Source: JAMZMI01 sp963848175
Lineage (GTDB): Bacteria; Bacteroidota; Bacteroidia; Cytophagales; Cyclobacteriaceae
Length of the DNA: 64,000 bases
NCBI GenBank assembly: GCA_963848175.1
Contig: CAWKCO010000005.1
Span: 372,001 to 436,000, forward strand
Direction: 5' to 3'
The stretch's first letter is position 1. The number at the start of each line of letters is the position of its first letter. The notes under the pieces are model-generated. The model searched no databases, had not been told where the DNA came from, and saw only the letters and a program-made list of their open reading frames with translations. The position numbers were made by a program, and so were the translations under genes. Shown here one piece after another: positions 19,464-29,250 of the stretch.

Positions 19464-20480
19464 TTATTCTAAGCGTTGAATTGGCCCATATTCGCCTTGT
19501 TCCACAACCATTACTCGGTTGTCTGGTGTTAGGTGCATGTGGTCGCAGTGGCAGTCATTACTGAGATGTTTTGGGATAAATGCAAGGCCTTGCGCACGAG
19601 ATAGTAGGACTGATAATACAAGAAATACAGGAATGACATAGATGGCCGTCACCCAATTGGAATGCTTTTTACTGCCCTCCTTCAGTTTTATAATCTCATT
19701 CACTCTGGCTTTTAGCGGATGCTTTACAAATGGTGCAACTAGTGAAATTTTTGAAGTTGTACTGTAATCAAGCAGTGTAAGTATGTATTCTTTAGCGTCA
19801 AATTTGGCAAGTACTTTTTTGTCTGCCAGGTGCTCGTTGCTCAGACCAATTTCTTTTTTGACAAAATAACTAAGTGGGTTGAACCAAAAAAAGCAGAAAT
19901 AGATTTGTGCGAATAATGTATCCAAACTATGATATTGGCTAGAATGTGCACACTCATGTTTCAAAATGATTGGCAATTTTTTCTCATCTGAAAAGGTGTC
20001 AGGAGAGAGATAAATGCTATTGAAAAATGAGAATGCAGGTTCTGCAGCATTCGTTATGAAAAGTTTTTTACCATTCAAGTACACCACGTTGGCTGTTCTC
20101 TTTATGCGGTAAATATTTATCAATGAGAATACCAGACGCGAGATGAAAATAGAAAAACCAACGAGATATATGGCCAATATCAGGAGCTCCACTGATGGTA
20201 ATGTGATGTTGGCTACTGAGATTTTTGTTGTAACTGATAAGCTAGAAGTTACAAATTGATCTAGTAGTACTGAGTTAATGGTAGTTAACTTTTCGTTATT
20301 ATTAAATTCAAACCAAGAGGAATTCAAGAGAGGAATCAGCGCGCTTGCTACTAGTGCTACCATCAGATATATACGTCTGAACTCTAAATGGCTTTTGCCT
20401 TTGATAATCACAACGTACAGCACATACAATATGCTGAGGCATAAAACCGATTTAAGAAAATAAATAAAGAGATCAATCAT
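19464..20480 (-). CDS. M56 family (BlaR1/MecR1-like) membrane metallopeptidase
   Basis: A 338-residue integral membrane protein. Helices near residues 3-25, 35-50, 90-115 and 275-295 surround a zinc-peptidase domain with the motif HECAH in ILKHECAHSSQYHSLDTL and a glutamate further on (SNEHLADKKVL). BlaR1-type proteins sense a signal and cleave the partner repressor BlaI. This one lacks the penicillin-binding sensor domain of true BlaR1 and instead ends shortly after the last helix, as in many Bacteroidota homologues, so its signal is unlikely to be a beta-lactam by that route. Its start overlaps the repressor gene by 8 bases, which points to translational coupling. Confidence 0.88.
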   Translation of the reverse strand: MIDLFIYFLKSVLCLSILYVLYVVIIKGKSHLEFRRIYLMVALVASALIPLLNSSWFEFNNNEKLTTINSVLLDQFVTSSLSVTTKISVANITLPSVELLILAIYLVGFSIFISRLVFSLINIYRIKRTANVVYLNGKKLFITNAAEPAFSFFNSIYLSPDTFSDEKKLPIILKHECAHSSQYHSLDTLFAQIYFCFFWFNPLSYFVKKEIGLSNEHLADKKVLAKFDAKEYILTLLDYSTTSKISLVAPFVKHPLKARVNEIIKLKEGSKKHSNWVTAIYVIPVFLVLSVLLSRAQGLAFIPKHLSNDCHCDHMHLTPDNRVMVVEQGEYGPIQRLE

Positions 20481-20847
20481 TGTCAGGTCGGTTAAGATTT
20501 TCGAGAATTTTCTTTATTTCATTAGCATCGCCTTCTTTCAGCTCATTCTTGTCTACCAAAAATGAAACAAGCTCTTCATGAGAGTTATTGAAATAGTTGT
20601 TTAATAGCGACTTGAATGAGTTCAAGCGGTAGGCATTTTTACTTATCAAAGGAAAATATTCATGGGTTTTTCCGTAGGCTTTATGATCTACGATTCCTTT
20701 TTCTTGTAAAACTCTGACTACTGATGAGATTGTATTGTATGGTGGTTTTGGATCTGGCATTTCTGCAAGAATGTCCTTAACAAATCCTTTTTTTATCTTC
20801 CAAAGAATCTGTAATACACGCTCCTCTGCTTTCGTTAATTCTTCCAT
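20473..20847 (-). CDS. BlaI/MecI-family transcriptional repressor
   Basis: A 124-residue winged-helix repressor: LTKAEERVLQILWKIKKGFV at the N-terminus, the recognition region PPYNTISSVVRVLQEKGIVD, and a C-terminal dimerisation helix region. Such repressors bind palindromic operators as dimers and are inactivated by proteolysis through the adjacent M56 peptidase. Two identical palindromes lie 14 and 34 bases before its start codon, consistent with autoregulation. No beta-lactamase gene is nearby, so the regulated function may be the downstream thioredoxin-fold lipoprotein or distant genes. Confidence 0.92.
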   Translation of the reverse strand: MEELTKAEERVLQILWKIKKGFVKDILAEMPDPKPPYNTISSVVRVLQEKGIVDHKAYGKTHEYFPLISKNAYRLNSFKSLLNNYFNNSHEELVSFLVDKNELKEGDANEIKKILENLNRPDND

Positions 20848-20860
20848 GTGGTAAACATAA

Positions 20861-20896
20861 AACTGAAAATACAGTTATACAACTGATTTTTCAGTT
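20861..20896 (-). promoter_or_regulatory. Twin palindromic operators for the BlaI-type repressor
   Basis: AACTG-N6-CAGTT occurs at 20861-20876 and again, with identical arms, at 20881-20896. The start-to-start spacing is 20 bases, about two helical turns. Both sit just upstream of the repressor's ATG. The remaining bases up to 21186 are AT-rich and show no gene that I trust. Position, symmetry and duplication fit cooperative dimer binding; binding itself is inferred. Confidence 0.7.
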
Positions 20897-21186
20897 ATAA
20901 ATTGTTTAACATGAAAAAGAATGCAAATATTTGTAAAGAGGAGCTGTTGATAGCCTAATATAAACCTGCTTTTACATACGTCAAGAGGAGTCAACCTTTT
21001 CAACCAACTTCAATACATTATATAGCAAATGTGTCTGATTGAGTTATATAGGTACGTTCAATCGCACTGTGTGTTAAGGTTTTCAGAGGAGGTTTTATGC
21101 TCCATAGGTTTATTCGATAGAGAATCTCTAATGCAAAAAAGCTAATTGTGGTATAAATACTGACTAACACCTTGGCAGGAATGGAA

Positions 21187-23094
21187 CTAATGATTTTGCG
21201 TAATAGCCATTGATTCCTTCTCCTTAAGAATAGATGGCGCATTGAGGATAAACGTGCTACCCACGATCTCGGGAGAGGTGTCCAGCTCTACTTCTCCCTG
21301 GATGAGCTTGGCGCGCGAGTGGATGTTTTTCCAGCCATTGCCTTTGCCCAGAGAGAGGAGGCTAGGGTCAAAGCCTGCTCCATTGTCCTCTATCATGAGG
21401 GTGATTTCGTCTTCATCTCTGGTGATCTGTAGATTGATCTTGGTGGCATTCGCGTATTTTAAAGTGTTGTTGATCCACTCTTGTGAGATGCGGTAGAGGG
21501 AGATTTCTTGTATGTCGGTCAGGCGCTTTTCCATTCCGAAGAGGTCTACGGCGATATGAATCTCGCCACTGCGGTTGATGCGGTTGGCAAACTCTCTCAG
21601 TGCTTCGCCCACTCCAGCAGCTATCAGCGTTTGTGGCATCAGGTTGAAGCAGATGTTTTTCAGCTCCACATACATTTCATTCAGTATGTTGGTGGAAGCC
21701 TCAAAGATGCTGGTACGCTCATGGGTGTTGATGGATTGTTGACCTTGCAGACCTTTGATGTTCAGCATGAGCGAGGAAATCATCTGCCCAAAGCCATCGT
21801 GCAGATCCTTGGCAAAGCGGTTGCGCTCTGCTTCCTGTCCAGATACGATCGCTTTCATCATCAGCTCTTGATTTTCCTGCACTTGCAGGTTGAGCTTCTC
21901 ACGCTCCCGGTATACGCCCAGCGTCACCTGTGTCATGAAAATCATAAAGGCTATAGTTTCAAATATCGATCCGATCAGCACAATGTGTACGGCATTCAGC
22001 CCTCTATCGGTAAAGCCCAACAAGGGCAAAATTATGTTGCTAAAGGCCAAGCCCAGATATATCAGGTACACCAGAAATAGGGGCAAGGCACGTTTCCATT
22101 TTCTGATAGCCGCGATGAGGAGCACCACAAGCAGATACAAGAAAAGAATGCCCGAGGAGCTGACCACCGTATTGATAAAAAGGCTGGTAAAGAAAAAGCT
22201 AAACTTAAAATACGGCGTGCAATACAAGATGGCAATACCGATGGTAAGGAAGCCAATGCCCTTAATGCCGCGCCAAGCCCAGAGGCTTATTTGCTTGATG
22301 GGCACAATGGTATTGATAAATCGCGGAAAGAAGTTGATCATGAGCACCGCACCTATCTGATAATAATTCGTGACGATCTGGTAAGGGTCAGAATCTATGA
22401 TAAGATAAATCATGCCCGTGGTAGACGTGACGATGATAATCATGGCCAATGCCAAAACCGAGTAGTAGATGAACATCACCTGACGAATACTAATGTATAG
22501 AAGCAGCGATATTAGAATAGACAGCACGATGATCCCAAACCAGAAAAAGCTGAATGAGAGATTTTGATCCTTAATAAGTAGCGCCTTTTTGTAATCCAAA
22601 ATATAATAAGGCATCCACATGGAAGAAAGGTCGTCTTTGATACGAATCAATGCACTCACTGTGCTGTGTGGCGCAAAGTGCATTTTCACAGGGTATGCAG
22701 GATCATTGTATAATTTGGTATCACTAGGTCTTGCAAGTCCTGAAAGCACTGAGTCGGGCAGCAATACCCCATTTTCTATAAAGTGAAAATCTACAATGTG
22801 ACTGATGGAGTTGGCCAGGTAGAGGACTTTGTCAAATTCCTGATCTGTGGGGTTTTCAAAATGGAAAAGCATCCATTCATTGTAAGACGAGTAACCTTTC
22901 AGGTTTTTTTTGATCCATGCCCATTCAGGCAAACGGTAAATAGCTGCTGCACTCAATGCGTTGGTGGTGTCTGAATAGAGATATGAGTGCCCTTTTAAAT
23001 CGATTTGGTGATCTTCTGGATATACTTTGAGGGTATCAAAGGCGAGGGCAGTCGTACATAAAGTGATAAATACAACAAAGAAAAGGTGCTTCAT
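21187..23094 (-). CDS. 7TMR-DISM sensor histidine kinase (NarX/DesK-like core), orphan
   Basis: A 635-residue kinase with a signal peptide (MKHLFFVVFITLCTTALA), an extracellular 7TMR-DISM domain (about residues 25-180), seven membrane helices (about 185-395), a coiled coil, a HisKA_3 domain with the phospho-histidine in FAKDLHDGFGQMISSLMLNI, and a HATPase domain (RISQEWINNTLKYANA; IEDNGAGFDP). Kinases of this type normally precede a NarL/LuxR-type response regulator gene. Here none follows: the frame ends just after a MAIT that looks like a lost regulator start, and the next gene on that strand is blaI. The partner must be elsewhere or has been deleted. Confidence 0.88.
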   Translation of the reverse strand: MKHLFFVVFITLCTTALAFDTLKVYPEDHQIDLKGHSYLYSDTTNALSAAAIYRLPEWAWIKKNLKGYSSYNEWMLFHFENPTDQEFDKVLYLANSISHIVDFHFIENGVLLPDSVLSGLARPSDTKLYNDPAYPVKMHFAPHSTVSALIRIKDDLSSMWMPYYILDYKKALLIKDQNLSFSFFWFGIIVLSILISLLLYISIRQVMFIYYSVLALAMIIIVTSTTGMIYLIIDSDPYQIVTNYYQIGAVLMINFFPRFINTIVPIKQISLWAWRGIKGIGFLTIGIAILYCTPYFKFSFFFTSLFINTVVSSSGILFLYLLVVLLIAAIRKWKRALPLFLVYLIYLGLAFSNIILPLLGFTDRGLNAVHIVLIGSIFETIAFMIFMTQVTLGVYREREKLNLQVQENQELMMKAIVSGQEAERNRFAKDLHDGFGQMISSLMLNIKGLQGQQSINTHERTSIFEASTNILNEMYVELKNICFNLMPQTLIAAGVGEALREFANRINRSGEIHIAVDLFGMEKRLTDIQEISLYRISQEWINNTLKYANATKINLQITRDEDEITLMIEDNGAGFDPSLLSLGKGNGWKNIHSRAKLIQGEVELDTSPEIVGSTFILNAPSILKEKESMAITQNH

Positions 23095-23281
23095 CTGGTC
23101 AGTTGGCGAATGATTAGCTATCGCAAAACTACAGATTGTTGGGTAATATCGAAGGGGTTCAGGATGCGAGGTATCTGAGCATTATAAGTAAGAATGGTTG
23201 GGTTGGTGTATTGATCAGAGGGAAGATGCTGCAACGAATTTACCAAGCAAAATTTTACAAAACATCTACTAATTTTGGGGC

Positions 23282-24676
23282 ATGCGTTCTATCAAAAGCT
23301 TTTTCTCTTTATTCCTTCAGGCACTTAGAGGTACCGAGGCGGAGTACACTTCAGGAAGTATCAACAAAGCTATCTTTCTGTTATCTATTCCCATGATTGC
23401 AGAAATGGTGATGGAATCGCTGTTTGCAGTAGCTGATGTGTTTTTTGTTTCTCAGGTGAGTGTCAATGCCGTCGCAACTGTTGGTCTTACTGAGTCGGTA
23501 TTGATGATTATCTATTCTGTGGCTATTGGGCTGAGCATGGCCACCACTGCAGTGGTGGCTCGGAGAATAGGGGAGAAAGACCGAAAGAAAGCAGCCAACG
23601 CAGGTTTTCAATCCATCTTTTTAGCGGTCATATTATCAACTATTTTAGGAATTTTCGGATTCATTTTCGCCGAAGATGTGCTTCGCCTGATGGGTGGAGA
23701 GGAGGATTTGATTGCTGAAGGTTTGGGCTACACCCAGATCATGTTTGCCAGCAATGTGAGCATTATTTTACTATTTCTGATCAATGGAATATTTAGAGGT
23801 GCAGGAGATGCATCCATTGCCATGCGCTCACTTTGGATTGCCAATGGGCTGAACATTATTCTTGACCCCATTTTGATTTTTGGATGGGGGCCAATACCAG
23901 CCTACGGGGTGATGGGAGCAGCCATAGCCACTACTATCGGCCGATCTTGTGGTGTGGCGTATCAGCTATTCTTTTTATTCAATGGCCGATCGGTGATCAA
24001 AATCGGATGGGAGAATGTAGTGATTAGGTTCAAAACCATCTTAGAGCTGATTAAAATATCTATGGGTGGCATGGGACAATTTTTAATTGAGTCTGCCAGC
24101 TGGATATTCCTTGTGCGTGTGATGTCCTTATTTGGAGCAGAAGCTTTAGCGGGCTACACCATTGCTTTTCGAGTGATTGTTTTCACCATACTCCCATCGT
24201 GGGGATTGAGCAATGCAGCTGCCACACTCGTGGGACAAAACCTTGGCGCTAATGAACCTGATCGTGCTGAGCAGTCCGTTTGGAAAACAGCACTTTATAA
24301 TATGATTTTTTTAGGCACGGTTTCCGTGATTTTCTTCTTAGCAGCTACACCCATTATCTCCCTCTTTTCTACTGAAGTAGCAGTTCTGGATATAGGCGTG
24401 TCGGCACTACATATCATTTGTATTGGCTATGTGTTTTTTGCCTATGGGATGGTGATCAGTCAGGCTTTCAATGGGGCTGGTGATACCAAAACTCCACTGC
24501 TAATCAATTTGGTTGTTTTTTGGGTCATCCAAATTCCGTTAGCCTATTGGCTCGCTGTGATGCTCGATTGGCAGGCTGATGGCGTTTTCTTTTCCATTGC
24601 ATTGTGTCATTCACTACAAGCGGTAATAAGCATTTTGATTTTTAAAAGAGGAAATTGGAAGATGGTGAAGGTCTGA
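23282..24676 (+). CDS. MATE family efflux transporter
   Basis: A 464-residue, 12-helix multidrug and toxin extrusion transporter. Two homologous MatE halves are visible: SIPMIAEMVMESLFAVADVF and INGIFRGAGDASIAM in the first, GGMGQFLIESASWIFLVRVM and ISQAFNGAGDTKTPL in the second. Members export cationic drugs or metabolites using a Na+ or H+ gradient; the substrate here is unknown. It stands alone, 187 bases from the divergent kinase gene, and ends at a strong bidirectional terminator shared with the convergent secreted-protein gene. Confidence 0.92.
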   Translation: MRSIKSFFSLFLQALRGTEAEYTSGSINKAIFLLSIPMIAEMVMESLFAVADVFFVSQVSVNAVATVGLTESVLMIIYSVAIGLSMATTAVVARRIGEKDRKKAANAGFQSIFLAVILSTILGIFGFIFAEDVLRLMGGEEDLIAEGLGYTQIMFASNVSIILLFLINGIFRGAGDASIAMRSLWIANGLNIILDPILIFGWGPIPAYGVMGAAIATTIGRSCGVAYQLFFLFNGRSVIKIGWENVVIRFKTILELIKISMGGMGQFLIESASWIFLVRVMSLFGAEALAGYTIAFRVIVFTILPSWGLSNAAATLVGQNLGANEPDRAEQSVWKTALYNMIFLGTVSVIFFLAATPIISLFSTEVAVLDIGVSALHIICIGYVFFAYGMVISQAFNGAGDTKTPLLINLVVFWVIQIPLAYWLAVMLDWQADGVFFSIALCHSLQAVISILIFKRGNWKMVKV

Positions 24677-24714
24677 AAAGCGGGTGGTAATTAACTTCAA
24701 TGAAGATCATATAA

Positions 24715-24750
24715 AAACAGTCAGCGGCACACGCCGCTGACTGTTTGTTT
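24715..24750. terminator. Bidirectional terminator between convergent genes
   Basis: Perfect 14-bp stem (arms 24715-24728 and 24733-24746, core CAGTCAGCGGC) with a 4-base loop, A run on the left and T-rich run on the right. It lies between the MATE gene (plus) and the secreted-protein gene (minus). Confidence 0.9.
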
Positions 24751-24757
24751 GTAATGA

Positions 24758-27187
24758 TTACTTGCTTTTTATCAGCTTGTAAGAATGAGTTTTTGAACCA
24801 GAAGTGATTTCTAATAAATACACACCTGATTTCCATTGAGAAGCAGGTATTGACAGCACCATTTCTTCATTTCTATTAGCACTTTTCTGATACTGCTCAG
24901 AATAAAAAATTCTTCCACTTAAGTCAACCACACGCAATGAAAACTTACTCTCACCGAGATCATTTGGAATCTCAATGTTCAGATTGGATATTATAGGATT
25001 GGGATATACAGTTACATTAAGAGGATTAAGTTCCTCGCTTTTTGTTTGCGAAGCAATTCTGCTACCAGAGTTGGTCGGAGTTTCGTCCGATGGAGCTACT
25101 CGCAGATAATCCACATTTGGCCCACTGTTTCCCATTGCCGTGAGTCTCACCAAATGATCTCCCGCTTCCAGCCATAAAACATCTATAGATTCAGATCTCC
25201 AAGAGGTCCAATTGGCAGAAGTACTTGTGCCCAGCAAGGTATCAGTTGCTACACCGTCAACGCTCACCAGTAAATTTCTGTTGGACGAACCGCCGTTCGA
25301 ATAGCGGAAGCTAAGCTCGTAAGGGCTGGTAGCAGCAATGTTTACATTCCACTCGATATAGTCATTGCTGGCATTTACATAGTCTACAAATCCACTTCCA
25401 CTAAACCCACTGTGATTAGAAGCAACTTGAGCACCTGAAAGTGTTGCCTCTTCTGCCTCTAAGCGTTCATTATTAGGCACGGCCACAAAACCCACTATGT
25501 AATTCATCTGTGATCCTACAGCAGGGCTCGCCAGGTTTGCACCAATTCTTAATTGAATGGGATAGGTCTCGAAAATGTAGCTATCCACAGGCTTGGTATA
25601 TACTTCATAGTAAACAGAACCCGGGTCTGTGGTGCCTATGGTCAGATCGGTTTTTGTCCAGCTGCTAAGCCACTGAGGTAGTTGAGTGGCGCGAGGGTCG
25701 TACCCCACATATGCTAAGGCAGACTCTTTCAGGTATGCTTTCAGAAAATCACTGGCTGTGGTCAGGTTTTTGTCGCTATTGGAGGTTTTGATAAATGAGG
25801 CTCCTTCCAAAAAGTCTGGCACAGTCGTGATCGTATAGGTTCTATCGGTGAAGAAGGTCTCACCAGATAAGAGTTTCCCTATTTCATAAGAATTACTGCT
25901 CGTGGTAATTACCTGCTTAATCAAATCGTCCTCTATAGGTTTTTCAGGAGTTGTTTTCTGCTCATCTGGTACTCTCGCAGAAATATATTCGACAAAAAAG
26001 TCTTCTCCAGCAGTCTGAGTAGCATTACCCCAACTCACCCTACCTAGTGTTTGATAGGTAGTATCTATCGCTTCCAGTGTTGGTTCTTCAGGAAAGCCAT
26101 TTTCATCTCCAAGATACACTTGAATGAGACCACTGTTGTAGCGTGCAACTCGCAAACCATATGCCTTGGACGGGTCAATATTTACAATTTTATCGTCAAT
26201 AACATCGGGATAATAATAATTGCCATTGGAGATGCCTAACGAGAGCACCTCACCAAAATCTGGGTCATAATTGATCACATAAGCGTAATTGCCTAAAGTG
26301 TCTTGCTGACCAAAAAGGAAAAAATATTCACGGTAGTAGCCCGTTACGAAATCGGATGCCTGGGTTTCAAGTATATAAGTAGATTCACTAAAAGACTGGG
26401 CAGTGGTGAGCAGAGAGCCATTGTTATCAGGCGAATTGTAAGCCTCGCCGTTCACAATCGTCCACCTTCCTTCATCCAACCAAAAATTCCCTATGCTGTC
26501 TCGTTCGAAATCATCTTCAAAGATGTAAGAAGCACTTATAACTTCAGCTTGGATACTTTCTACATAAAAATCCTGAGCAGCAGTCTGCGTGGTAATGTGC
26601 CAGCCCAATTTTCCTATATTGGTGTACGTGTTATCATTAGCTTCTAGGATAGGGGTTTCTGGATAAGGATTTCCCACTTCACTAATGTAGAGATTGATTA
26701 TTCCATTAGAAAAGCGCTCTACTTTTATTTGTAATGGCACTGAGTCGTTGAGTGATGATTGCACACTGCTCAGCACCTCTCCGTAATAGATATTGTCGGT
26801 ACTTTTAATAATTTGAAGAACTCCTCCGTAAGCAGCATCATAACGAATGGCGTAGCTGGAATCAGGAGTAGATTGTTCTCCAAATGTCAGGTAATATTCA
26901 CGCCAGTATCCATATTCAAATGGGTAAGCAATGGTTTCAATGGTGTAGTTGGTAGCCGAGAAGCTCTCAGAAGTAGCCATTTTACCTCCCGATCCGTCTA
27001 TGGAATTATAAGCTTTTCCAGCTACAATACTCCATTGGGCGTAGGGATCGGCATCCCACTGATCCCCTAAAGAATCTCTTTCAAAATCATCGGAGAAAAT
27101 GACCTGAGCATTCGCCACAGGACTCATAATAGAAATTAGCAGTAAAATAAAGAGAGAGTAACTGCATTTGGGTAACGATTTTTTCAT
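24758..27187 (-). CDS. T9SS-secreted multidomain protein with tandem jelly-roll-like domains and CBM6
   Basis: An 809-residue exported protein: signal peptide (residues 1-27, ending PVANAQ), then two copies of a roughly 190-residue beta domain. Each starts with the same pattern (FSDDFERDSLGDQW; FEDDFERDSIGNFW) and ends DFYVESIQAEV or DFFVEYISARV, a style seen in LamG/concanavalin-like folds. A unique segment follows, then a CBM6/35-like module (EAEEATLSGAQVASNHSGFS; GFVDYVNASNDYIEWNVNI; GPNVDYLRV). The last ~75 residues form a type A type-IX secretion sorting domain (VTVYPNPIISNLNIEIPN; WKSGVYLLEITSG; SYKLIKS). It probably binds a polysaccharide at the cell surface or outside. No catalytic domain is recognised. 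Confidence 0.85.
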   Translation of the reverse strand: MKKSLPKCSYSLFILLLISIMSPVANAQVIFSDDFERDSLGDQWDADPYAQWSIVAGKAYNSIDGSGGKMATSESFSATNYTIETIAYPFEYGYWREYYLTFGEQSTPDSSYAIRYDAAYGGVLQIIKSTDNIYYGEVLSSVQSSLNDSVPLQIKVERFSNGIINLYISEVGNPYPETPILEANDNTYTNIGKLGWHITTQTAAQDFYVESIQAEVISASYIFEDDFERDSIGNFWLDEGRWTIVNGEAYNSPDNNGSLLTTAQSFSESTYILETQASDFVTGYYREYFFLFGQQDTLGNYAYVINYDPDFGEVLSLGISNGNYYYPDVIDDKIVNIDPSKAYGLRVARYNSGLIQVYLGDENGFPEEPTLEAIDTTYQTLGRVSWGNATQTAGEDFFVEYISARVPDEQKTTPEKPIEDDLIKQVITTSSNSYEIGKLLSGETFFTDRTYTITTVPDFLEGASFIKTSNSDKNLTTASDFLKAYLKESALAYVGYDPRATQLPQWLSSWTKTDLTIGTTDPGSVYYEVYTKPVDSYIFETYPIQLRIGANLASPAVGSQMNYIVGFVAVPNNERLEAEEATLSGAQVASNHSGFSGSGFVDYVNASNDYIEWNVNIAATSPYELSFRYSNGGSSNRNLLVSVDGVATDTLLGTSTSANWTSWRSESIDVLWLEAGDHLVRLTAMGNSGPNVDYLRVAPSDETPTNSGSRIASQTKSEELNPLNVTVYPNPIISNLNIEIPNDLGESKFSLRVVDLSGRIFYSEQYQKSANRNEEMVLSIPASQWKSGVYLLEITSGSKTHSYKLIKSK

Positions 27188-27370
27188 AGCATAATTTGTT
27201 TTAATTGATGTAAAATAACAGCGTAATGTTCATACGCCAATAAGTGCCATTATAGGAACGGAACATCAATGTTATAGTTGATGGAATGAAATGTTTAAAT
27301 CTTAGCATTTGAAAAGCAAGGTGGTTCAATTCATTGTCCTTAGTTTTGAAAGCGACACTTATCTATTGCC

Positions 27371-28003
27371 ATGATTCCAGATTTTATTCCAAAACTTCAA
27401 CAACGACTCAAGCAGCCCCTGCCCGGTATAAATGCCCACGAAAAGTTGAAACCTATTCTACCTTCTGGGGCGCGGTTTAAGGCGCCCAATCGTGAAACAG
27501 CGAGGTATGGTGGCGTGCTGTTGTTGCTTTACAAGAAGCAAGACGAATGGTATTTTCCTTTGATACAGCGACCGACTTATGATGGAATTCATAGTGGGCA
27601 AGTGGCTTTCCCCGGTGGAAGACAAGAGAATATGGATCGCGATCTTTTTGATACCGCATTGCGCGAAAGTTATGAAGAAGTGGGCACGAGCACAGAGAAA
27701 GTAGAGGTAATAGGAGCGCTAAGTGAATTTTTTGTAGCTGTTAGCAATCATTTAATTCTTCCGGTGGTAGGTTTGTACCCCGATGTGCCTCAATTCCTGC
27801 CTGATCCGCGTGAAGTAGATCATGTGATAGAAGCACCTCTCAGTCAACTTTTGGATCATACAGTGCTCAAGCAAAAGGAAATACAAGCCTCAAGTGGCTA
27901 CCGTTTAATTTCTCCTTATTTTGAAATAGAAAACAAGGTAGTATGGGGTGCCACGGCCATGATTCTGAGTGAGTTTGTAGACGTATTAAGAGAATTAGAA
28001 TAA
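27371..28003 (+). CDS. Nudix hydrolase, NudL/CoA-pyrophosphatase type
   Basis: A 210-residue Nudix hydrolase. The box is intact (GGRQEN...RESYEEVG, residues about 77-99) and is preceded by the HSGQVAFPGG motif that marks the NudL/YeaB group, which cleaves coenzyme A to phosphopantetheine and 3',5'-ADP. The ATG of the DUF819 gene follows directly on its TAA with no gap, so the two are probably co-transcribed, though no shared function is known. Confidence 0.9.
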   Translation: MIPDFIPKLQQRLKQPLPGINAHEKLKPILPSGARFKAPNRETARYGGVLLLLYKKQDEWYFPLIQRPTYDGIHSGQVAFPGGRQENMDRDLFDTALRESYEEVGTSTEKVEVIGALSEFFVAVSNHLILPVVGLYPDVPQFLPDPREVDHVIEAPLSQLLDHTVLKQKEIQASSGYRLISPYFEIENKVVWGATAMILSEFVDVLRELE

Positions 28004-29244
28004 ATGGAAGCAATTACCAACGACGCGGTAATATTTGGGCTTTTGATGCTCATCTTAGGTTTTGTATTTGTCACTTCTAATAGTGAAAATTCCTTTTGGA
28101 AAAAGTTTTACGTAGTGATGCCCTCGCTTCTTATGTGCTATTTTCTACCATCGGTTTTCACCACTTTGGGCATTATCGATCCGTCAAAGTCCAGGCTTTA
28201 TTTTGTTGCTTCCAGATATTTGTTGCCAGCCAGTCTTGTACTCTTTACCATCAGTGTAGATCTTAAAGAAATCGTCAAGCTTGGGCCAAAAGCATTGATT
28301 ATGTTTTTGGCCGGATCTGTCGGGAATCATTATCGGAGGGCCACTGGCGATTTTGTTGTTTTCATTTATAGCGCCCAGGGGTTGTCACAGCGGAAGCCCC
28401 AAATGAAATTTGGCGAGGCATGACCACCATTGCTGGTTCATGGATAGGCGGAGGTGCCAATCAGGCGGCTATGAAAGAAGTTTTTGAGGTAAATGGGGAT
28501 TTGTTTTCAAAAATGGTAGCTGTAGATGTGATTGTAGGTAATGCGTGGATGGGCGTTTTACTGGCAGGAGTAGGGTATTCCAAATATCTTGACCACAAAC
28601 TCAAAGCTGACAATTCGGCTATAGACAAGTTAAAGTTGAAGATGACGACCTATCAGGACAGCATCGCACGAATGCCCTCGTTGAAAGATATCATGTTGAT
28701 CCTAATGGTAGCTTTTGGTAGTACTGGATTTGCACACTTTCTTAGTGATATTATAGCTCCATATCTAGCAACAAATTATCCTTATCTCGAGCAATATAGT
28801 TTGACCTCCGGCTTCTTTTGGTTGGTTGTGATCGTTACGGCTATGGGAGTGGGTTTGTCTTTCACGAAAGTCCGCGAACTCGAAGGGGCAGGAGCTGGCA
28901 AGTTTGGAAGTGCATTTCTTTATGTGCTCATTGCCGCCATCGGTATGAATATGAATATCATGGCGATCTTCGAAAACCCTGGATTGTTTCTCGTGGGGAT
29001 TGTTTGGATGATTATTCATATTGCTATTTTATTGGTTGTAGCCAAAATTATTCGTGCACCTTATTTCTTTGTTGCGGTAGGCAGTACAGCTAATGTTGGA
29101 GGAGCTGCGTCAGCACCTATCGTGGCGGCTTCTTTCCATCCTTCACTTGCACCTGTAGGCGTGCTATTGGCTGTGTTTGGTTATGTGATGGGAACCTATG
29201 GAGCTTATATCTGCGGTTTGCTTATGCAGATGGTTTCTCCGTAA
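28004..29244 (+). CDS. DUF819 family membrane protein (two frameshifts)
   Basis: A membrane protein of about 412 residues with ten or more helices; DUF819 (YjcL-like) resembles a transporter fold with unknown substrate. Family landmarks include NEIWRGMTTIAGSWIGGGAN and VGSTANVGGAASAPIVAASF. The first frame runs to residue ~107 (MFLAGSVG), the next reads IIIGGPLAILLFSFIAP, and a third begins VVTAEAPNEIWRGMTTIAG. Removing one G from the run at 28322-28324 and one from the run at 28378-28381 restores a single frame, so these are most likely homopolymer errors. Confidence 0.8.
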
Positions 29245-29250
29245 GCAGAT

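Noticed and set aside
19464..20847. Beta-lactam resistance cassette
   Set aside because: The regulator pair is present, but no beta-lactamase or penicillin-binding protein gene is linked, and the peptidase lacks the sensor domain.
21018..21242. Minus-strand frame between the DISM kinase and blaI
   Set aside because: It overlaps the kinase's end, has no recognisable family and no clear start; composition fits chance.
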